Notes under the pieces: generated by a model
Told to the model about the DNA's origin: nothing
Databases searched by the model: none
The model's input: the letters and a program-made list of their open reading frames with translations, nothing else
Position numbers and translations under genes: made by a program
Part shown: in pieces, positions 32,623-41,407 of the stretch
Layout: each line of letters starts with the position of its first letter
Position numbering within the stretch: the stretch's first letter is position 1
Virus record (IMG/VR): IMGVR_UViG_3300042468_000162
Location: 1 to 57,370 of that record
Strand: one strand, 5' to 3'
DNA length: 57,370 bases
Source: a virus

Positions 32623-34398
32623 TGCTCGTGTTACAATGGTAGGCATATACATTTGTAAAGCTTTAGCTGGATCTAAATTTTTCATACTAGCATTAATGGC
32701 AACATTAGATGCCATCTTTGTAATACTGCCGATACGACGTATCGTGTCCGTGTTTACCGTACCACTTAATCCTTTCATTACATTTGCTGCTGCTATTTCT
32801 GAAACACCCGTAGATATAAGGGTGTCCTTAAAAGATGTTAAGAAATCACTCAAATCCCCGCCTTGTACTACTTTAATAACTCCACTACCTATAGAGTTAG
32901 CAAATATACTAGACACTTGAGCCGGTTTTAAATTTACGGCACTTGCAATAGAATTTACAGTATCTGCACCTAATATAGCATTTGTAATATCGCCAGCATT
33001 AGCATTAATAGCACCAGTAGCTGCACCACTCAATACAGCTTTTTTAACATCACCACCAACTGCTGCAGCACTGATTCCATTTACTGTAGCACCTATAATC
33101 GCAGATCCAACCGTTTGTGCTCCAACTGCACCAGCACCTAAAACAAACTCACCTACCGCAGTGGACCATCCAGCTGTAAATGGAGCTGCAGCCATAGCAG
33201 CAAATTGAACAAATGTACCTGCCGTTTTAGCATCTGGGTGCTCCCCAGTGTAGAAGCTAGCCTTTCCTACAGGTACAAGTTTATCGTCTATTTCTTTATA
33301 GACTTGTGTCATGCGCTCCCTGTTATCGCCGCCCGTCTTTCCTGATATTTGATAGTAAATACCATCAGGCTGTTCTATCTTTTGTACTGCAGTTGTTTTA
33401 TGATTAAGCACATCATACATAAAAGAAGAACCGGGTTTATCTTTAGCTGCGTCTGTCTGTAGCCACGCTCTGTATGGATTAACCCAGTAAGCATCATTTT
33501 GTACAGTCTCCATAATAGGAACACCGTCAGTGTCTACCCCTGTCTGTACTTCACTTGTGCCGAAATCTTTTAAGTCTTTAAAGGGGTTGTCCAATATCAT
33601 ACCAGGACCCCATGCTCTATTCTTAGCTTTATTTTCTGGTGCGTACTTAGTTGAATCTTTCTCTGCCAATGAAAGCAGGTACCTATTCATATCCGTATCT
33701 ACATCTAGTCCCGCATAAGTGGGGTCCATAGTAACTAAAGGCTGCTGTGTCACAGTACCTGTAATTGTAGATGCTTTACCGAATTGCCCGGGTTGACGTA
33801 TTGAACTGAGTAAAGGCTGCGCTTCACTGGGATCTCTGTATACACCACCTTTACTTACAACTTTACTTGTTTGTGTAAAACCTTCAGGTATGTCCAGTTG
33901 AGGTGTATCACCCATAAAGGGTATATAGATATCACGCTCACCTTCTTTACCGAAGCGACGCATTTGATAAGCCATGGAGGGGACAGCACCGCCGCTTTGA
34001 AATCTTAGCTGCCCCTCCTCAGACTTTTTTGATTGATTCTCTACCTCTTCAATAATGTCATCAATCTCTGTTTCAAATTCGCCAGTATCTTCCTCAGTTG
34101 CCTCATCTGCATTCCCCATCTGTCCCATAGCGTCCATCTTAGCTAATCCATTTTTAGCTGCCTGACGCATTTGCATAAGTCTTTCTAGCCCAATAAAACG
34201 TACTACATCTGCAGGAAATACAAACTCACCTTCACTAAGCTGTGCAGGTATATCGTCACGCACTTCTTTTTTCAGTGAGCCTACGGGTACTTCATTACCA
34301 CTTACTGTATCGACAGTGCCACCTTCTTGCATCATGCCACCGTCTTGAAAAAGACGTTGCATTTGTTTTTTAGATTTACTCTTGGGCATTGATTTCAT
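32599..34398 (-). CDS. Virion structural protein, 599 residues (function unknown)
   Basis: The start MKSMPKSKSKKQMQRLFQDG, then GGTVDTVSGNEVPVGSLKKE and IPAQLSEGEFVFPADVVRFI, is a signature I know from a large family of aquatic phage virion proteins. A middle acidic coil (TEEDTGEFETEIDDIIEEVE) is followed by a Gly/Ala-rich C-terminus (GAGAVGAQTVGSAIIGATVN) that could insert in or cross a membrane. It lies between the portal-side small gene and the scaffold. A minor head protein is likely, but the role is unproven. Confidence 0.65.
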   Translation of the reverse strand: MKSMPKSKSKKQMQRLFQDGGMMQEGGTVDTVSGNEVPVGSLKKEVRDDIPAQLSEGEFVFPADVVRFIGLERLMQMRQAAKNGLAKMDAMGQMGNADEATEEDTGEFETEIDDIIEEVENQSKKSEEGQLRFQSGGAVPSMAYQMRRFGKEGERDIYIPFMGDTPQLDIPEGFTQTSKVVSKGGVYRDPSEAQPLLSSIRQPGQFGKASTITGTVTQQPLVTMDPTYAGLDVDTDMNRYLLSLAEKDSTKYAPENKAKNRAWGPGMILDNPFKDLKDFGTSEVQTGVDTDGVPIMETVQNDAYWVNPYRAWLQTDAAKDKPGSSFMYDVLNHKTTAVQKIEQPDGIYYQISGKTGGDNRERMTQVYKEIDDKLVPVGKASFYTGEHPDAKTAGTFVQFAAMAAAPFTAGWSTAVGEFVLGAGAVGAQTVGSAIIGATVNGISAAAVGGDVKKAVLSGAATGAINANAGDITNAILGADTVNSIASAVNLKPAQVSSIFANSIGSGVIKVVQGGDLSDFLTSFKDTLISTGVSEIAAANVMKGLSGTVNTDTIRRIGSITKMASNVAINASMKNLDPAKALQMYMPTIVTRALTTPGGG

Positions 34399-34609
34399 CT
34401 CTTAGCCTTTTCATTTTCATAAGAGCATCAAGTGCCCCTTGTGCTTTATACAGATCTACTGGATCTTTAGCCTGCTCTAGGATCTTGTAGTATCCCCTAG
34501 CTCTAGTCTCCAATACACCTGTAAATGCATCCCATACCATCTGGGTATTAAATACACTCTTAAGCCTGTTGAGGTGTTGGTGGTGCTGCTGGTCTGATTG
34601 ATTGGACAT
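34376..34609 (-). CDS. Small hypothetical protein after portal
   Basis: A 77-residue helical protein (MSNQSDQQHHQHLNRLKSVF) with VWDAFTGVLETRARGYYKILEQ and LYKAQGALDALMKMKRLRDEI. Proteins with this RARGYYxxLExAxDPxDLYxxQG pattern follow portal genes in many podoviruses. Its start overlaps the portal end by 50 bases and its end overlaps the next gene by 23, showing tight packing. Confidence 0.7.
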   Translation of the reverse strand: MSNQSDQQHHQHLNRLKSVFNTQMVWDAFTGVLETRARGYYKILEQAKDPVDLYKAQGALDALMKMKRLRDEINAQE

Positions 34610-36668
34610 TACCTGTAAACCCTTGTTCTCCTGGGACGGGAGCTTGTCCTATCCCAATATTGCCACCACCTGTTCCTGCTGTATCTGCTACTCCCGGTAC
34701 TGCAGGTGCTCCAGATGCAGCAGGTTGTGCAGCAGGTTGTTGTGGCTGTATTATTGCTGCCTGTCTAGCAGCTTCTTCTAAACTATTAGTTACCTTATCT
34801 GGATCAAGATCCATGGACTTAGCAATCTCACGGATGATGTAAGGGAACTTAGCAAATGGCATTAATGCAGGTGAGCTTGCAATCTGTAAAAACTGCATTA
34901 AGCGTTGACTACGTACTTCATTTGCCATAAGGCTTTCAGTACCACGTGCTTTAACTTCTAAGTCACCACGTGCCTCTGGATCAAAGTCAAACTGCATATT
35001 AAAACTAAAGAATGCCTCACCCATGGGGCGTAGTAAATAATCATCGACATTCTTAATAACAGTCTTAATAGATCCCGTTGCAGCATTCATTAACATGCTA
35101 ATGCCACTAGCTGTCCTACCTACACCAGCTACACCTGTCTGACCGTGTGCAAATGAAGGGAACCCAGTAGACTCATCTGCAAGTACACGTGCTTTATCAA
35201 ACAATTGTAAATTCTCGTTAGATACATTGGGAAACTTAGTACCAAAGATAGCCTGTCCCGGTGCTCCGCCCTGTCTACGAAACACCTTACCTGGGTATAT
35301 TTGTAAATCCTGCCCAGGTACAAGATTAGTTTCATCTACTTCAAACACAAGATTACCGGATAGTACTGCATTATCTACAGCTAATCTCATAAATCCATTC
35401 ATCAGAGTCTGCGTATCATCCATGTTTTCACCGATACCAATACCGAAGAACGAATAAGGATTCAATTCATAAGGCACTGCATAGTATGGGATACGTGCAG
35501 GTTTAAATGGATTAAGTACCATGCGAATGACACGATTATTACATAGCCACACATTAGCCTGTAGCTCATCAACACCATCTAGTTCTGCTGGTATCTTTAC
35601 ACCATTGTCTTTAAGCATATCGCTATCAACAGTTCCCCAGAACTCTAGTACTTCAAATCGATTGACACCATGATCCGTTTGATAGTCATTGAGATCATCT
35701 TCCCAATATTCTTTAGTGTATGACTCACCTTCAGCAATAACGTCATCTATGACTTTTTTACGGAAGTAGGGACGCTTCTTTAAAGCACGTAACTGTGATC
35801 TACTAAGCTTGTGCCTTTCTACGACATAGCTAGCTTCTTCCATGTTAGCTGCATCTGGATCAGGATAAAAATTCCACACACTGACATGTGAAGTAGAGGG
35901 TACAGTTTTAATAGTGGGCTTATAGTCTCCAGATTCTTCCCAGCTAGGGTATTCTTTATCTAGAGCAAAGGGACCCTTCATGATCCCTGTACCAAACAAA
36001 GACATTTCAAATGCTGTAGACCTTAACTGCTTACTTGCCTTGCTTTCGTCCAGTTGATCTTTAATCTTCTTTTCCATCTTCTTAGCAGCTACCATAGCGG
36101 GGCTGAACGTAACAGAAGTTGGGGTAGTACCTGCACCTAGCTTAAGGTTTTTAATGCCGCCTAGAGCTGATTTAAGGGGTCCTAAGAGCCTATCTAAACT
36201 GTAGGCAGTTGAACCTGGGGGGAGCTTTTTACCATCACCTGCAAAGCCATAGATAGCTTCACCTGCAACTGGGGCTTGATTGGCTTTAGCTGGATCAAAG
36301 TGGACATCTTCAGCTACACCCTCTGGCAATACAGTGGGTTCAACAGAGATAGGGAATGAGTTGTTAGAAAACAATACCTCAGTGATAGCTCCATATGCAG
36401 CTAAAACTTTAGTCTTGGTTACCTTAATAAATACACGGCTCTTTTCATCTTCACGGAATTGGACATCGGGTCCATAAATACCACGATAATTACGATAGGC
36501 TCTTAGCCACCTTTCTTCATCGTACCTTCTTGCAGTTTTAGCACGATTGAATTTGCCTCTAACAAGTTCAATAATAGGCTTTGTAACCTCGTCTTCCTTA
36601 TTGAAAGATGGAGTGTCTTCTAAGCTTACCGTCGTAGATTCAGTGTAATCCGTTTTATCTTGGGCCAT
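34560..36668 (-). CDS. Portal protein
   Basis: A 702-residue portal, the dodecameric DNA gate of the head. Recognised by RYDEERWLRAYRNYRGIYGP, SRVFIKVTKTKVLAAYGAI, VWNFYPDPDAANMEEASYVV, IPYYAVPYELNPYSFFGIGI and GRTASGISMLMNAATGSIKT. The C-terminus is a Gln/Pro/Ala/Gly-rich tail. I start at the ATG at 36668 (MAQDKTDY); an in-frame TTG at 36680 lies inside the terminase end. It directly follows the terminase gene. Confidence 0.95.
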   Translation of the reverse strand: MAQDKTDYTESTTVSLEDTPSFNKEDEVTKPIIELVRGKFNRAKTARRYDEERWLRAYRNYRGIYGPDVQFREDEKSRVFIKVTKTKVLAAYGAITEVLFSNNSFPISVEPTVLPEGVAEDVHFDPAKANQAPVAGEAIYGFAGDGKKLPPGSTAYSLDRLLGPLKSALGGIKNLKLGAGTTPTSVTFSPAMVAAKKMEKKIKDQLDESKASKQLRSTAFEMSLFGTGIMKGPFALDKEYPSWEESGDYKPTIKTVPSTSHVSVWNFYPDPDAANMEEASYVVERHKLSRSQLRALKKRPYFRKKVIDDVIAEGESYTKEYWEDDLNDYQTDHGVNRFEVLEFWGTVDSDMLKDNGVKIPAELDGVDELQANVWLCNNRVIRMVLNPFKPARIPYYAVPYELNPYSFFGIGIGENMDDTQTLMNGFMRLAVDNAVLSGNLVFEVDETNLVPGQDLQIYPGKVFRRQGGAPGQAIFGTKFPNVSNENLQLFDKARVLADESTGFPSFAHGQTGVAGVGRTASGISMLMNAATGSIKTVIKNVDDYLLRPMGEAFFSFNMQFDFDPEARGDLEVKARGTESLMANEVRSQRLMQFLQIASSPALMPFAKFPYIIREIAKSMDLDPDKVTNSLEEAARQAAIIQPQQPAAQPAASGAPAVPGVADTAGTGGGNIGIGQAPVPGEQGFTGNVQSIRPAAPPTPQQA

Positions 36669-36669
36669 A

Positions 36670-38280
36670 TTAGTATCCAAAAGTGCGGTCAGCTACACTC
36701 ATACCGCTACGCTGATGTGCGGGATCATAATCCCATAAACTGCTTCTAGGTCTGCTCATAACACCATATCGTAGTGCATCGTATAAGTGATCTTCAGACT
36801 TTGTATTAATATCTTCAGGGTTTGATTTATCAAGGGGTATAACAGGAAGCTGTGCAATCAGGTTTGTACAGTTGTCCATAATCACAAGTCTAGGCTCTTC
36901 AGTAAAATCATCCAGCTGCAAGCGTCTATGTATCTCATTTTTACCTGCTACACGAGAACCTGCACTACGATCTGCTGGCCTCCACCTACAACCCTCGGCT
37001 ATCATCTGCTCAGCCAATGAAGGACCAGTATCACCCCTACGATGCCAACAGGAAGAATCAAGAACACCATAGCGGATCTGTCCATCTTCTTGTTCAATAT
37101 TCAATATCATCTTGGCAAGGTCTTTAGCTAGTATTTTACTAACGTACAATTCCCTATAAACGACAAGTTGTTCCGCTGGAGTCACTGCAAACCACAATAC
37201 TGCTGAGTAAGAACCGTATCCATAGTCACATGCCCTGAATCTAGCCCAGTTACTGGGTATTTTTTCATGTTTAATGACATGAATGCGCCTGTTGAACTCT
37301 GGAAATGCAGCACCTTCGGCTACATCCCAGTTCCCTTCCAGCAATTGTTTACGTTGGTGTTCAGGGAGTGACAAAAGCATAGTCTCATAGTCACCACCTT
37401 CAGCAAGATAGGGGTTATCTGAGAGCATAGCAGGTATAAACCTGCGTTTAAACAAAGGTTGACCCTCTTTACTGTGACCTTTTGGGTACGAAAGTGTGTC
37501 ACCTGTCTCTATGTCGGTAGCCCAGAACGCCCTACCAGCAGGACTAGGGTCAATAAACATCTTTTTAACCCACACATGACCTGGACCACCTGGGTTTGTA
37601 GTAGCTCTCATGTAGGTAGGTAGATCTGGTGCGGTACTCCGCAAGCGAGAACGCATGTAATTCCATGCAAATGGAGTTGACCACTGCGTCAATTCATCAA
37701 AACCTACCCAACTAAACGAGAGTCCCTGATACCTCAGTACATCCTCATCACGATCCAAGTAAGAAAACCACAGTCTTGCTCCACTTGGTGCCTGCCACTG
37801 CATCTTTCTCTCGGACCATTTGATCCCAGGATAGATTCTTGGGTACAATTCCTGACTTTTCCAAATCAGTTCCCTTAATTCTTCTGTTGTATGTCGCAAT
37901 AGTAGCCCACTAAACTGTGGATGTCCCATATATCGCATGGGATCTGCCAACATTGCATATGATTTACCTCCACCTGCAGCCCCACCATACAGTACTTCAC
38001 GCTCACTTGCAGCTAAAAAGAAGGACTGTGGTCCTGCGTTGGGCTTAAATATTACATTATTATCCTGTTGTACTTTCTGTATGAGTACTTCTTGCCTTTG
38101 TATCTCCTCCTTGTTTAAAGTCTGGATCGAGATGTCTGGCACTTTCGACGATTCTTTTGGCTTGGTTGTAGATTTTTGTACCTTTTTTGTCTTCGTACTT
38201 TTCCGCAAGCTCAAGGGCTTCTTTGTACCTTCTGGCCCATGACCTAAGTAAGCTAATTTTGGCTCTTCTTTGTCGCTCAT
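36670..38280 (-). CDS. Terminase large subunit
   Basis: A 536-residue packaging motor ATPase and nuclease. Walker A GGAAGGGKS is at residues 99-107, the adenine-binding QSFFLAASER precedes it, and Walker B FSWVGFDEL lies near 190 with the coupling motif ATTNPGG after it. Nuclease carboxylates are visible in RACDYGYGS, YGVLDSSCW and DHLYDALRYG. The first 85 residues are Lys/Ser/Thr-rich and seem disordered; they overlap the preceding gene for 221 bases in another frame. There is no internal ATG before the Walker motif, so the overlap cannot be removed by moving the start. Confidence 0.96.
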   Translation of the reverse strand: MSDKEEPKLAYLGHGPEGTKKPLSLRKSTKTKKVQKSTTKPKESSKVPDISIQTLNKEEIQRQEVLIQKVQQDNNVIFKPNAGPQSFFLAASEREVLYGGAAGGGKSYAMLADPMRYMGHPQFSGLLLRHTTEELRELIWKSQELYPRIYPGIKWSERKMQWQAPSGARLWFSYLDRDEDVLRYQGLSFSWVGFDELTQWSTPFAWNYMRSRLRSTAPDLPTYMRATTNPGGPGHVWVKKMFIDPSPAGRAFWATDIETGDTLSYPKGHSKEGQPLFKRRFIPAMLSDNPYLAEGGDYETMLLSLPEHQRKQLLEGNWDVAEGAAFPEFNRRIHVIKHEKIPSNWARFRACDYGYGSYSAVLWFAVTPAEQLVVYRELYVSKILAKDLAKMILNIEQEDGQIRYGVLDSSCWHRRGDTGPSLAEQMIAEGCRWRPADRSAGSRVAGKNEIHRRLQLDDFTEEPRLVIMDNCTNLIAQLPVIPLDKSNPEDINTKSEDHLYDALRYGVMSRPRSSLWDYDPAHQRSGMSVADRTFGY

Positions 38281-38587
38281 TCTTTACACGATGCAATAAA
38301 CCGACATGACTTATATACCTTCCAGTGACTTTTGTTAGCCATGCAGCTACATTACGAGAGGCATATTGTTTTAAATACTTCTTAGCTTTCTCTAATGCTT
38401 CTAATTCATGGGGTATTGGTATTAATAACAGCTTAGATTCTTCAGAAAACTTATATCCAAACGGAGGTTTAACGAGCATTACTGTTACGGGTATGGGTAC
38501 GTATTCCCCTGTTTCCGCTGCATCTTTAGGCTGAGGCAATAGCCATTTACCTGCAGCCTTTCTTAATGGCAATACACTGTCTGGCAT
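38060..38587 (-). CDS. Helix-turn-helix protein upstream of and overlapping terminase
   Basis: A 175-residue protein. YVPIPVTVMLVKPPFGYKFS is followed by HELEALEKAKKYLKQYASRN and VAAWLTKVTGRYISHVGLLH, which looks like a resolvase-type HTH. A basic coiled tail (ARRYKEALELAEKYEDKKG) follows. Proteins of this pattern lie just before the large terminase in many podoviruses and are sometimes called small terminase. The last 73 codons overlap the start of the large subunit in another frame. The second candidate small subunit is at 38590. Confidence 0.7.
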   Translation of the reverse strand: MPDSVLPLRKAAGKWLLPQPKDAAETGEYVPIPVTVMLVKPPFGYKFSEESKLLLIPIPHELEALEKAKKYLKQYASRNVAAWLTKVTGRYISHVGLLHRVKNERQRRAKISLLRSWARRYKEALELAEKYEDKKGTKIYNQAKRIVESARHLDPDFKQGGDTKARSTHTESTTG

Positions 38588-38589
38588 AG

Positions 38590-38964
38590 TTACTCATCAT
38601 CTTGAGAAGTATCTTTAGGGGGTAAAATCATTAAGCCGTTATTTGTTTCAATCTGCATCTTTTCTGTCTTAGCTAAGCCTACACGATCTAGCAAGTCTTT
38701 AGCTGCACTTAGTTTGTCCCTGATGCCTAACTCTGTAGGATCTACCATACCGTCTACAAGTGACATAGCTGCACGGGGTGCATTACGTGCCATAAAGATT
38801 TGTGTAGCTTCTAGTATTTCTTCTTTAAGACCTTTAATGATATCACGAGTGTAGTATGTAGGTGAATACCCTGCTAGTACTTTAGCACGATTAACATCTC
38901 CCCCTGCCTCATCAAATAAGACATCAAGAAACTTTTGTTGTAGTTCAGTTAATTGTCTTGCCAT
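38590..38964 (-). CDS. Probable terminase small subunit
   Basis: A 124-residue protein starting MARQLTELQQKFLDVLFDEA, then GGDVNRAKVLAGYSPTYYTR, the DNA-binding HTH pattern (LTxxQxxFLxxL...AGYS) of small terminases. APRAAMSLVDGMVDPTELG and the helix KLSAAKDLLDRVGLAKTEKM would mediate oligomerisation. It recognises phage DNA for packaging. It is two genes upstream of the large subunit with the HTH protein in between. Confidence 0.75.
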   Translation of the reverse strand: MARQLTELQQKFLDVLFDEAGGDVNRAKVLAGYSPTYYTRDIIKGLKEEILEATQIFMARNAPRAAMSLVDGMVDPTELGIRDKLSAAKDLLDRVGLAKTEKMQIETNNGLMILPPKDTSQDDE

Positions 38965-38966
38965 AA

Positions 38967-39365
38967 TTAATCCCTGTAAGGTCGAACCTTCTTAGCAATA
39001 GCCTTTGGTTGGCTTACAAATTGTTTACCCTGCTTTGTACCTTCTCGTTTAGCTTTAGTTGTAGCTGCGTATTCTGCAGGTGATAGGGCCTCTCTAGCTT
39101 TCTTTGGTAAGTATCTTTCACCTGTAGCTTGTGGACCTTGTGTGGAAGGTTTACCTGACTTAGTTCCCCAATCTTCTTTAGTCCACTTACTGAGACTCTT
39201 TTGGGCTTTAGTCTTTTCTCCTGTATACCCACCGCCTTTATCTTTGTAAATCTTACCTGCTAACTGTGCTTTCCTAGCTGACCATTGACCTGCGCTTCCA
39301 CCTTTAGTACTGGCTTTTACTTGGGCCACTACTCTGTCCCATAATTTTTCATTTGATCTAGGCAT
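38967..39365 (-). CDS. DUF5872-type basic protein
   Basis: A 132-residue, very basic protein. MPRSNEKLWDRVVAQVKAST, GGSAGQWSARKAQLAGKIYK and DKGGGY form a conserved start seen in aquatic phages and some bacteria (DUF5872 in my recollection). The remainder is Lys/Gly/Ser-rich (KWTKEDWGTKSGKPS, KAREALSPAEYAATT). It probably binds nucleic acid or is packaged, but the function is unknown. The first ten residues resemble the start of the HNH gene next to it, and the two genes overlap by eight bases. Confidence 0.75.
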   Translation of the reverse strand: MPRSNEKLWDRVVAQVKASTKGGSAGQWSARKAQLAGKIYKDKGGGYTGEKTKAQKSLSKWTKEDWGTKSGKPSTQGPQATGERYLPKKAREALSPAEYAATTKAKREGTKQGKQFVSQPKAIAKKVRPYRD

Positions 39366-39846
39366 AAGTGCTTACCTTTTTGCACAAGTTAACAAATTCA
39401 ATGAGAGACAAATCCTGTTTACAATTATTAACTTCCCAGGTAGTTAACACTACATTAGTTTTTACATACCCCTTACTTGAATCTATTCTATCTACAGACA
39501 AAGTTTTTTTACTTCCTGCAGACACTTCTAAATCATCACCTGTGTACTTACATTTTCCGTTTTGCTGCGTATACAGCTCAATTAAAAAATAAAAATCAAA
39601 ATCTAACTCTAATGATTTTTGACGTACCCTTCGTTGCAAATAAGAAAATATTCTTTTGCAGGCTCTTTCTAGAGTTGTTGGGCCTTTTCTATAGACTTTA
39701 TTTCTTTCATTGTTACAGTCTTTACAATAAGACATGTATCCTGTTTTTTGATTTTTATTTGCTGTAAATTCCGTTATACTTTTACTTTGTTTGCACGTGC
39801 TACAAGCCTTAGCCTTTTCCCATAGCTTTTCGTTAGTGCGTCCCAT
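39358..39846 (-). CDS. HNH homing endonuclease carrying a copy of the neighbour's start
   Basis: A 162-residue nuclease. Residues 1-13 (MGRTNEKLWEKAK) are a diverged copy of the first residues of the DUF5872-type gene (MPRSNEKLWDRVV). After them come the zinc ribbon ACSTCKQSK ... YCKDC, then KCKYTGDDL and the core TLSVDRIDSSKGYVKTNVVL with ELNxCKQDLS-like tail, shared with the gene at 30937. The arrangement suggests that the HNH gene homed into the start of the DUF5872-type gene and kept the displaced first codons and ribosome site. Confidence 0.85.
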   Translation of the reverse strand: MGRTNEKLWEKAKACSTCKQSKSITEFTANKNQKTGYMSYCKDCNNERNKVYRKGPTTLERACKRIFSYLQRRVRQKSLELDFDFYFLIELYTQQNGKCKYTGDDLEVSAGSKKTLSVDRIDSSKGYVKTNVVLTTWEVNNCKQDLSLIEFVNLCKKVSTYA

Positions 39847-39854
39847 TTATTTAC

Positions 39855-40211
39855 TTATGCTCTATTAGCTGGATCAAAGTATTCTTCTACAGTGACTGTA
39901 GCACTCATAGTCGATCCAGACTCCGGTGTAATGCGTAATTTATCACCGCCATTTAAAACTAAATAACTATCCGATAACTGTAAATAACCGTAAGCACTTA
40001 GTATATATCCACCTAAAATAAAATACCATGTAGATGTCGAAGTGTCGTACCATTCAATTGTTAAATTTTTATTCCCACCCGTAGCATTAGTTACAAATAG
40101 CAAAACTACATGAGCTGTCCAATTAGAAGGACACTCATAAATTGTATTAGCTGAACCTGCAGTTAAGTTAGTACCTATACTGCGGGATTTATAACCATCA
40201 TTGATTGGCAT
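39855..40211 (-). CDS. Small beta-rich virion protein
   Basis: A 118-residue protein (MPINDGYKSRSIGTNLTAGS) with ANTIYECPSNWTAHVVLLFV, then LTIEWYDTSTSTWYFILGGY and a closing TMSATVTVEEYFDP. It reads as a single beta sandwich, like phage decoration or head-fibre-type proteins. It lies in the small-gene cluster at the start of the late block. Exact role unknown. Confidence 0.65.
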   Translation of the reverse strand: MPINDGYKSRSIGTNLTAGSANTIYECPSNWTAHVVLLFVTNATGGNKNLTIEWYDTSTSTWYFILGGYILSAYGYLQLSDSYLVLNGGDKLRITPESGSTMSATVTVEEYFDPANRA

Positions 40212-40366
40212 TATTTCTTCTTCATACTACGAGCTTGACTAAGAGCAATGGCAATAGCTTGTTTAGGGTTCTTTACTACCGGACCCTTCTTGCCAGAGTG
40301 TAGGGTTCCTTCTTTGAATTCACCCATAACCTTCTTCACTTTCTTTTGCTCTTTAGTCATTTTCAT
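40211..40366 (-). CDS. 51-residue basic protein (DUF6496-like)
   Basis: A small gene starting MKMTKEQKKVKKVMGEFKEG. It has the recognisable core GEFKEGTLHSGKKGPVVKNP followed by KQAIAIALSQARS, typical of the short basic DUF6496 family of phages and bacteria. The stop overlaps the next gene's ATG by one base (TAATG). The high Lys content suggests nucleic acid or capsid interior binding. Confidence 0.75.
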   Translation of the reverse strand: MKMTKEQKKVKKVMGEFKEGTLHSGKKGPVVKNPKQAIAIALSQARSMKKK

Positions 40367-40388
40367 AATATGCTCGCTTTGCTGCGCT

Positions 40389-40550
40389 TCATTTTGCTTT
40401 CTTTACTTTAGCTACTTTAGGCATAGCCACTGCAATCATGATAGATGGGGTTTTAACTTTCCCCATACCACCTTTAGCATACTTACCTTTAAGACATTTA
40501 CCTGCCTTGTTGCATTTGGCAGGTGTAGGACAGTTAGGGCAAGCTTTCAT
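40389..40550 (-). CDS. 53-residue Cys-rich basic protein
   Basis: A small gene starting MKACPNCPTPAKCNKAGKCL: four cysteines in a CxxC...C-x5-C pattern likely bind one zinc ion. A hydrophobic SIMIAVAMPKVAK and a Lys-rich tail follow. It sits one base from the next gene (starts at 41007, ends 40552). The same GGM / K-rich style occurs in 40552-41007. Function unknown. Confidence 0.65.
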   Translation of the reverse strand: MKACPNCPTPAKCNKAGKCLKGKYAKGGMGKVKTPSIMIAVAMPKVAKVKKAK

Positions 40551-40551
40551 A

Positions 40552-41007
40552 TTACTTCTTAGCTTTCTGTGCAGGTTTCATGGAAGCACCACAATTAGCC
40601 ATACCACCTTTGTTTAGCATCTTAGGTTTAGCTGCAGATGCATAACCACCACCCATCATCTTTTTCTTAGCTGGCTTCTTGACCATACCACCCTTTTTGT
40701 ATCCTAGGCTTTCCTGTAGTTCTTTCTTTTCTCTCTCTGTAAGCCCACGCTCTTTCATGACACGTGACATACCTTCTGGCTTCTCTGAACCACCTTCACG
40801 AATACGCTGACTCATAAGCTGATCTAAACGTCTTTCTTCACGTGCAGTAAGCTCACTGGACTTCTCTTTCTTTTTAAGTGCAGCTAGCTCTTCTGCAAGG
40901 TTAGGATCAACATCCATTGATTCACGAGCCATGCGACGCTCACCTGCCTTCAGTGCTTTAGCTTCTGATGGGGACAACATCTTACTTACTCTACCGAAAC
41001 CTGCCAT
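40552..41007 (-). CDS. Basic helical phage protein
   Basis: A 151-residue, strongly charged helical protein (MAGFGRVSKMLSPSEAKALK) ending in a Lys/Gly/Met-rich tail (YKKGGMVKKPAKKKMMGGGY). Such KKGGMxKK tails are frequent in small virion-associated proteins of aquatic podoviruses. A ribosome site TAGGAGA precedes the start. It may be packaged with DNA; no direct evidence. Confidence 0.65.
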   Translation of the reverse strand: MAGFGRVSKMLSPSEAKALKAGERRMARESMDVDPNLAEELAALKKKEKSSELTAREERRLDQLMSQRIREGGSEKPEGMSRVMKERGLTEREKKELQESLGYKKGGMVKKPAKKKMMGGGYASAAKPKMLNKGGMANCGASMKPAQKAKK

Positions 41008-41057
41008 TTAAGTTCTCCTAGGAAATTAAGATACTGCTAATATTTTTTATACTACGA

Positions 41058-41396
41058 TTACTTACCAAACTTTAATTTTTGTGACTTAGGGGGTTCCTTC
41101 TTAGATCCACTGGGACCTGCCCACAATCGTTTATCTGCCCAATATGCAGCGGATAATTTACCTTTAGCTATGTTCTTACCGTGCCTAGCCTTAAAGTTTT
41201 TACGAGCTTCTTCACTGTAATTGTGACCCATTGACGAATCACCGTAATGGATCAGCTTAACTGTGTCACCCTCTTTAGCTACTACCATCTCTTTCTTTCC
41301 TGGCTTATTAGACTTCTTAGGTTGGTTGTAGCCAGTAAACCCCAGCTTTTTATATCGTTCCGGTAGTGCTCGCTTCGCTGCGCTCTTTTTGTCCAC
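41058..41396 (-). CDS. Conserved basic phage protein (HYGDSSMGH...RHGKN...YWAxKxLW)
   Basis: A 112-residue basic protein using a GTG start preceded by AAAGGGG. The core KLIHYGDSSMGHNYSEEARK, NFKARHGKNIAKGK and SAAYWADKRLWAG resembles a domain I have seen in other aquatic phage proteins, with a G-D near strands and an RHG...YWA-K-W block. It is the second gene of the late block. Function unknown. Confidence 0.7.
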   Translation of the reverse strand: MDKKSAAKRALPERYKKLGFTGYNQPKKSNKPGKKEMVVAKEGDTVKLIHYGDSSMGHNYSEEARKNFKARHGKNIAKGKLSAAYWADKRLWAGPSGSKKEPPKSQKLKFGK

Positions 41397-41407
41397 TTAC
41401 ACCCCTT

